Assembly (NCBI GenBank): GCA_963848355.1
Contig: CAWKDG010000003.1
Span: 1-64,000, forward strand
DNA from: CAWKDG01 sp963848355
Lineage (GTDB): Bacteria; Actinomycetota; Acidimicrobiia; Acidimicrobiales; UBA8190
Direction of reading: 5' to 3'
DNA length: 64,000 nt
A program made the translations under genes and the position numbers. The notes under the pieces were generated by a model. It was given only the letters and a program-made list of their open reading frames with translations, was not told the origin of the DNA and made no database searches. The first letter of the stretch is position 1. Each line of letters starts with the position of its first letter. Of this stretch, positions 61,165 to 64,000 are shown piece after piece.

Positions 61165-62814
61165 GTGCCGCGATCTGCATTTTGGTGCCCTACAATACGT
61201 GAGCCAGATTTCCCAACGGGCGCGCTCACCACAGCGATATCATTTACCTCAATGTCTCCTCGTCTTGAACTTAAGGATCTCCGACCGTGGGAGTCCCTAA
61301 CGAGCAATCAACTTGGACTCATGTCGGAATCCCGACAGAGCTTACGACGGCAGTACGCAGTTCTGCCTACGGATCAGAGTCACATAGATGAATCTGGAAT
61401 CCAGTTGTCTCTCGACTTGGCCGCTCTTGAGCGTGAGCTGGGGGAGCTAACTAACGCTCGTCGACTACAGCGGGAGGCTGCCGTGACTCTGAGAAATAGA
61501 TTCGGGAACGAGGATCCTTTAACTAGGATGGCGTTCTTCGAGCTAGCCGTTACGCTCTACTTCATGGGAAGCCTCCAAGAGTCGGGGGCTCTGCTAGACG
61601 ATTTGCACAACTTCTTTGGTAGGACTCTCGGATACAATCACCCACAGACTCTTCGAGTCGTTGTCGCGTTGTCAGCAATACGCTTTGCTAGCTGCGACTT
61701 CTCACAGGCAAGGCAATTCGACGAAGACGTACTCGCTTTGCGTCGGGAAAGCGAGGGGGATCGACATCCCAATACTCTTCTTTCAATGCGCGGGCTCGCC
61801 TTATCATTGGCAAACCTAGGCAGTGGGCACCAAGCAATATCACTCCTCGAAGCCGTACTTGAGGCATATAGACGTGACCTTGACACAGAACATGTCGACA
61901 CAGCGCAAGTCGAAGTGGAACTCGCTGCGTGTTTGTTGGATTCGGACTCTGCAAAGGCTGGTCCTCTCGTAGAACATGCGATGACTGTATTCCATAACGA
62001 AGTTGGAAGCGGTCACCCCTTGGCCCTCGGGGCCAACATCCTACAGTCACTTTTATCAGTGACATCAGGAGATCGAAGCGTGTTCGACCAACTTGACCGC
62101 TCGTCCCTACCTCGAGTGCGGAGCCGCTTCGGCATTTGCCATCCCCTTGTTGTCGGCACCGTGCGGTACCTTACATTGTTTCACATCGCACATGGAGAAC
62201 TTCAAGAAGCACTTGAAGTGAACGAACAGTTGCTCCGTGATCTTTACGTCAGTTCCCGGGATGATATTGAAGTCCTCGCCACAATACAGGCGCAAGCGGA
62301 TCTGCTTTCACAATTGGGTAGGGCCTTCGAGGCTGTCGAGATCCAGCGACACCTAGTGAATAGAATGAAGGACCGCCTCGGGCTGGATAACCTCGACACC
62401 CTCGTTGCTGAAGCAATGCTTGGACAAAGACTTATTGCGATGGGACAAGTTCTTGAGGCTCGAGACGTCTTATCAAACGCTGCCGAAAATCTCCGACGCA
62501 CTCATGGTCCGAATAGACCGGAAACCATCATGGTCGAGACGGAACTTGCCCTATTGTCGAACAGGCTTGGCGATCTCGACTTTGCTCTTTCGACCATTGA
62601 GCGTTCTATGACTAGTGTTAACGGCACCCTCCGAGAGTCAGACATTATTGCTATTCGATCAACGTGGGTATATGCGGAGATCTTGGTTTCGGCCGGTCAG
62701 ATACACCCTGCGCGTAGGATCGCAGACAAAGCCCTCGACGTTGCCACACGGTCACTGGGTGCCGGAAATCCGCTTACTCTGGAACTCCTTAATTTGATAA
62801 CGAGAATCGCATGA
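61165..62814 (+). CDS. TPR-repeat protein, FxsT/NB-ARC-TPR-like C-terminal half
   Basis: The product has 549 residues (520 if ATG 61252 is used). From residue about 70 there are about nine helical repeats with the pattern LG.NHP.TL (TLGYNHPQTLRVVVALS, EGDRHPNTLLSMRGLALSLANLG, LGLDNLDTLVAEAMLGQRLI, HGPNRPETIMVETELALLSNRLGD, LGAGNPLTLELL). These are typical of the TPR part of actinobacterial NB-ARC-TPR signalling proteins. No NTPase or caspase-like domain precedes it, so it may be a fragment or a stand-alone version. GC content and codon use (many TTA, ATA, AGA) differ sharply from the rest of the window, suggesting recent transfer. Confidence 0.7.
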   Translation: MPRSAFWCPTIREPDFPTGALTTAISFTSMSPRLELKDLRPWESLTSNQLGLMSESRQSLRRQYAVLPTDQSHIDESGIQLSLDLAALERELGELTNARRLQREAAVTLRNRFGNEDPLTRMAFFELAVTLYFMGSLQESGALLDDLHNFFGRTLGYNHPQTLRVVVALSAIRFASCDFSQARQFDEDVLALRRESEGDRHPNTLLSMRGLALSLANLGSGHQAISLLEAVLEAYRRDLDTEHVDTAQVEVELAACLLDSDSAKAGPLVEHAMTVFHNEVGSGHPLALGANILQSLLSVTSGDRSVFDQLDRSSLPRVRSRFGICHPLVVGTVRYLTLFHIAHGELQEALEVNEQLLRDLYVSSRDDIEVLATIQAQADLLSQLGRAFEAVEIQRHLVNRMKDRLGLDNLDTLVAEAMLGQRLIAMGQVLEARDVLSNAAENLRRTHGPNRPETIMVETELALLSNRLGDLDFALSTIERSMTSVNGTLRESDIIAIRSTWVYAEILVSAGQIHPARRIADKALDVATRSLGAGNPLTLELLNLITRIA

Positions 62815-62856
62815 GCGACCTAGAACATTACTCTCCGTTAGGAACGTTCATTTGAG

Positions 62857-63372
62857 GTGATGCATGTACCGAAGGTCATGAATATGGATTCGATTCAAGT
62901 CATACCCACAACGCCAAAGACAGGGGGTTTTGCAGTGGGCGGCGATATTTCGATACAAGTAATGTTAGCCCAGGCAGTACTCGTGGAGAACAATAAGCTT
63001 CACATACTTGGAGGCGGCTGCGATTCCTTTAAAGTGGGACAAGCGCAAGCTGTAGCAGTGCTTGCCACCGTTCCTTGGAATCAGGCGAACCGGCGCTTTC
63101 ATTGGGAACTAGCGTTGCTCGATGCTGACGGAAGGAACGTAGTTAGTAAGATGGGCGGTGTCTTGAGAGACGTAAGAATTTCGGATCAATTTTCGGTTAG
63201 TCCAGTTACGGACGTCCCGCCTGGGAGCCCGATCAAGCTTGCATTCGAAGTGTCCATAGGCCCAAGTCCTCTACCCGCTGGTCGGTACGTCTGGCGGTTC
63301 TCATTGGATGGTGTCGAGAAAGAGGAATGGAGCCTTCCTTTCTCATTCACCAATCAGGAGATCGATCGGTGA
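62857..63372 (+). CDS. DUF6941 family protein
   Basis: This protein of about 160-171 residues has the family blocks QVMLAQAVLVENNKLHILGGGCDSFKVG, VATVPW-x-QANRRFHWELALLDADGRNV, PPGSPIKLAFEVSIGPSPLPAGRYVWRFSLDG and EEWSLPFSF: a beta-sandwich-like module with a conserved W at PWNQANRR. The function is unknown. It follows the TPR gene by 42 bp in the same lower-GC patch and may be its partner. The start is ATG 62857, or ATG 62884. Confidence 0.7.
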   Translation: MMHVPKVMNMDSIQVIPTTPKTGGFAVGGDISIQVMLAQAVLVENNKLHILGGGCDSFKVGQAQAVAVLATVPWNQANRRFHWELALLDADGRNVVSKMGGVLRDVRISDQFSVSPVTDVPPGSPIKLAFEVSIGPSPLPAGRYVWRFSLDGVEKEEWSLPFSFTNQEIDR

Positions 63373-63390
63373 TCTTCTGGAGTCTCTAGC

Positions 63391-63597
63391 TACCGTCGTG
63401 GCGGGAACCGAGCGGCAGTAGCCGTGGCTCACTCCATCGTCGTCTCCGCCTGGTGGATCCTCACCACCGGAAGACCCTATGAAGACCTCGGGGCCGATTG
63501 GTTCTCTCGGGAAGCGAATCCTCAAGCCGAGACTCGTCGATTGGTCCGACGCCTGGAGGCCCTCGGGCATCGCGTTCTCGTCGATCCTGCTGCCTAA
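63391..63597 (+). pseudogene. C-terminal fragment of an IS110-type transposase
   Basis: An open stretch without a start codon reads YRRGGNRAAVAVAHSIVVSA, WWILTTGRPYEDLGADWFSR and RRLVRRLEALGHRVLVDPAA, then a stop. It matches the end of IS110/IS116 (DEDD) transposases, where RRGGNRAAVAVAHS is conserved. The fragment begins right after the DUF6941 stop, so the element is 5'-truncated. Confidence 0.72.
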
Positions 63598-63630
63598 CAC
63601 TGCAGGGGCCATTTGCGCCAGGGGATCATT

Positions 63631-63915
63631 TCACCCCAGCAGGTCGCGCTCCATGGTCAGGCGCTTCACCTCCCGGCGCAGCCTGGCCATCTCCTCACGG
63701 TCCTCGGTGGTGGACCCCTCCCGCTCACCCCGGTCGATGCGCTCCTGACGGACCCAGTTGGCCAGTGTCTGGCTCACGATCCCGAGCTCCCGGGCTACGT
63801 CGGCCACGGTGCGTTGCTGGTCAATGACCAGGGCCGCTGCGTCCCGGCGGAACTCCTTCGGGTACCTGCCTCGCCGTATGACCGGCGTCGGCTTCTCTTC
63901 GGTCACTGTTGGCAT
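63631..63915 (-). CDS. IS3-family transposase OrfA, shortened at the C-terminus
   Basis: This 94-residue protein has the HTH of IS3 OrfA (RYPKEFRRDAAALVIDQQRTVADVARELGIVSQTLANWVRQ) and a leucine-zipper helix (EEMARLRREVKRLTMERDLL). Normal OrfA continues ERD(I/L)LKKA..F; here it ends ERDLLG plus stop, and no OrfB follows. It is a truncated, inactive remnant butting against the IS110 piece. A good ribosome site (GGAGGTAG) precedes ATG 63915. Confidence 0.8.
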   Translation of the reverse strand: MPTVTEEKPTPVIRRGRYPKEFRRDAAALVIDQQRTVADVARELGIVSQTLANWVRQERIDRGEREGSTTEDREEMARLRREVKRLTMERDLLG

Positions 63916-64000
63916 GACTACCTCCTATTCGAGGTGTCCGGCCAACGGGGGGATGCTCACGGGCAACGCCGCTCCTTTCAACGCCGCTGACCACGTGACC

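Overview
The window is GC-rich, densely coded DNA with many ATGA/GTGA-coupled operons and GTG starts. This suggests an actinobacterium. The secreted GGVFSFGDAGFHGS-type repeat, the FAAL-type ligase and the overall gene mix point to class Acidimicrobiia. That placement is an inference, because no rRNA or complete tRNA is present.

1-24.6 kb is a metabolic and stress island. It starts with the 5' part of methylmalonyl-CoA mutase and a GABA aminotransferase on the minus strand. Glutamate dehydrogenase follows, then a nine-gene translationally coupled operon for a group 3b (NAD(P)-linked) [NiFe] hydrogenase: beta, cNMP-domain, gamma, small and large subunits, maturation protease, HypC, an EamA transporter and a DUF6390 protein. 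After it come an ACP-FAAL-acyltransferase fusion, a universal stress protein, a PRC-barrel protein, an MFS exporter, a pyruvate-kinase-like protein, a secreted polysaccharide deacetylase with perfect 126-bp repeats, and two paralogous 142-residue proteins of unknown function. Nine copies of a 17-bp box resembling the mycobacterial DosR/DevR hypoxia box (GGGACnTTnGnCCCTnn) lie in promoter positions here. In four cases the box ends exactly 33 bp before the start codon, with a -10-like hexamer in the leaderless position. No box was seen in promoters from 24.6 to 64 kb. The region reads as a dormancy/hypoxia regulon cluster.

26.8-52 kb holds a PadR-regulated ABC exporter with two near-duplicate ATPases, surface-polysaccharide and secreted-protein genes (GT87-like membrane protein, O-antigen-ligase/GH43 fusion, carboxypeptidase-regulatory-like repeats, secreted pentapeptide-repeat protein, GH92 mannosidase), a MazEF-like toxin-antitoxin pair, an alpha/beta-hydrolase/adenylate-cyclase fusion, a ClC channel, a MarR regulator with a perfect operator, and a CopZ/CopA copper pair.

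52-64 kb is accessory DNA. Two 50-bp copies of the 3' half of a tRNA-Gly(GCC) gene flank a 2.96-kb element. It carries candidate arm-type sites, DUF4160/DUF2442 genes, a release-factor-like ORF and a frameshifted tyrosine integrase. An older integrase relic lies beside it. Further right are a large secreted lipoprotein, a frameshifted YbjQ-like gene, a 1.18-kb IS with a frameshifted transposase, a lower-GC patch with a TPR protein and a DUF6941 protein, and fragments of IS110-like and IS3-like elements.
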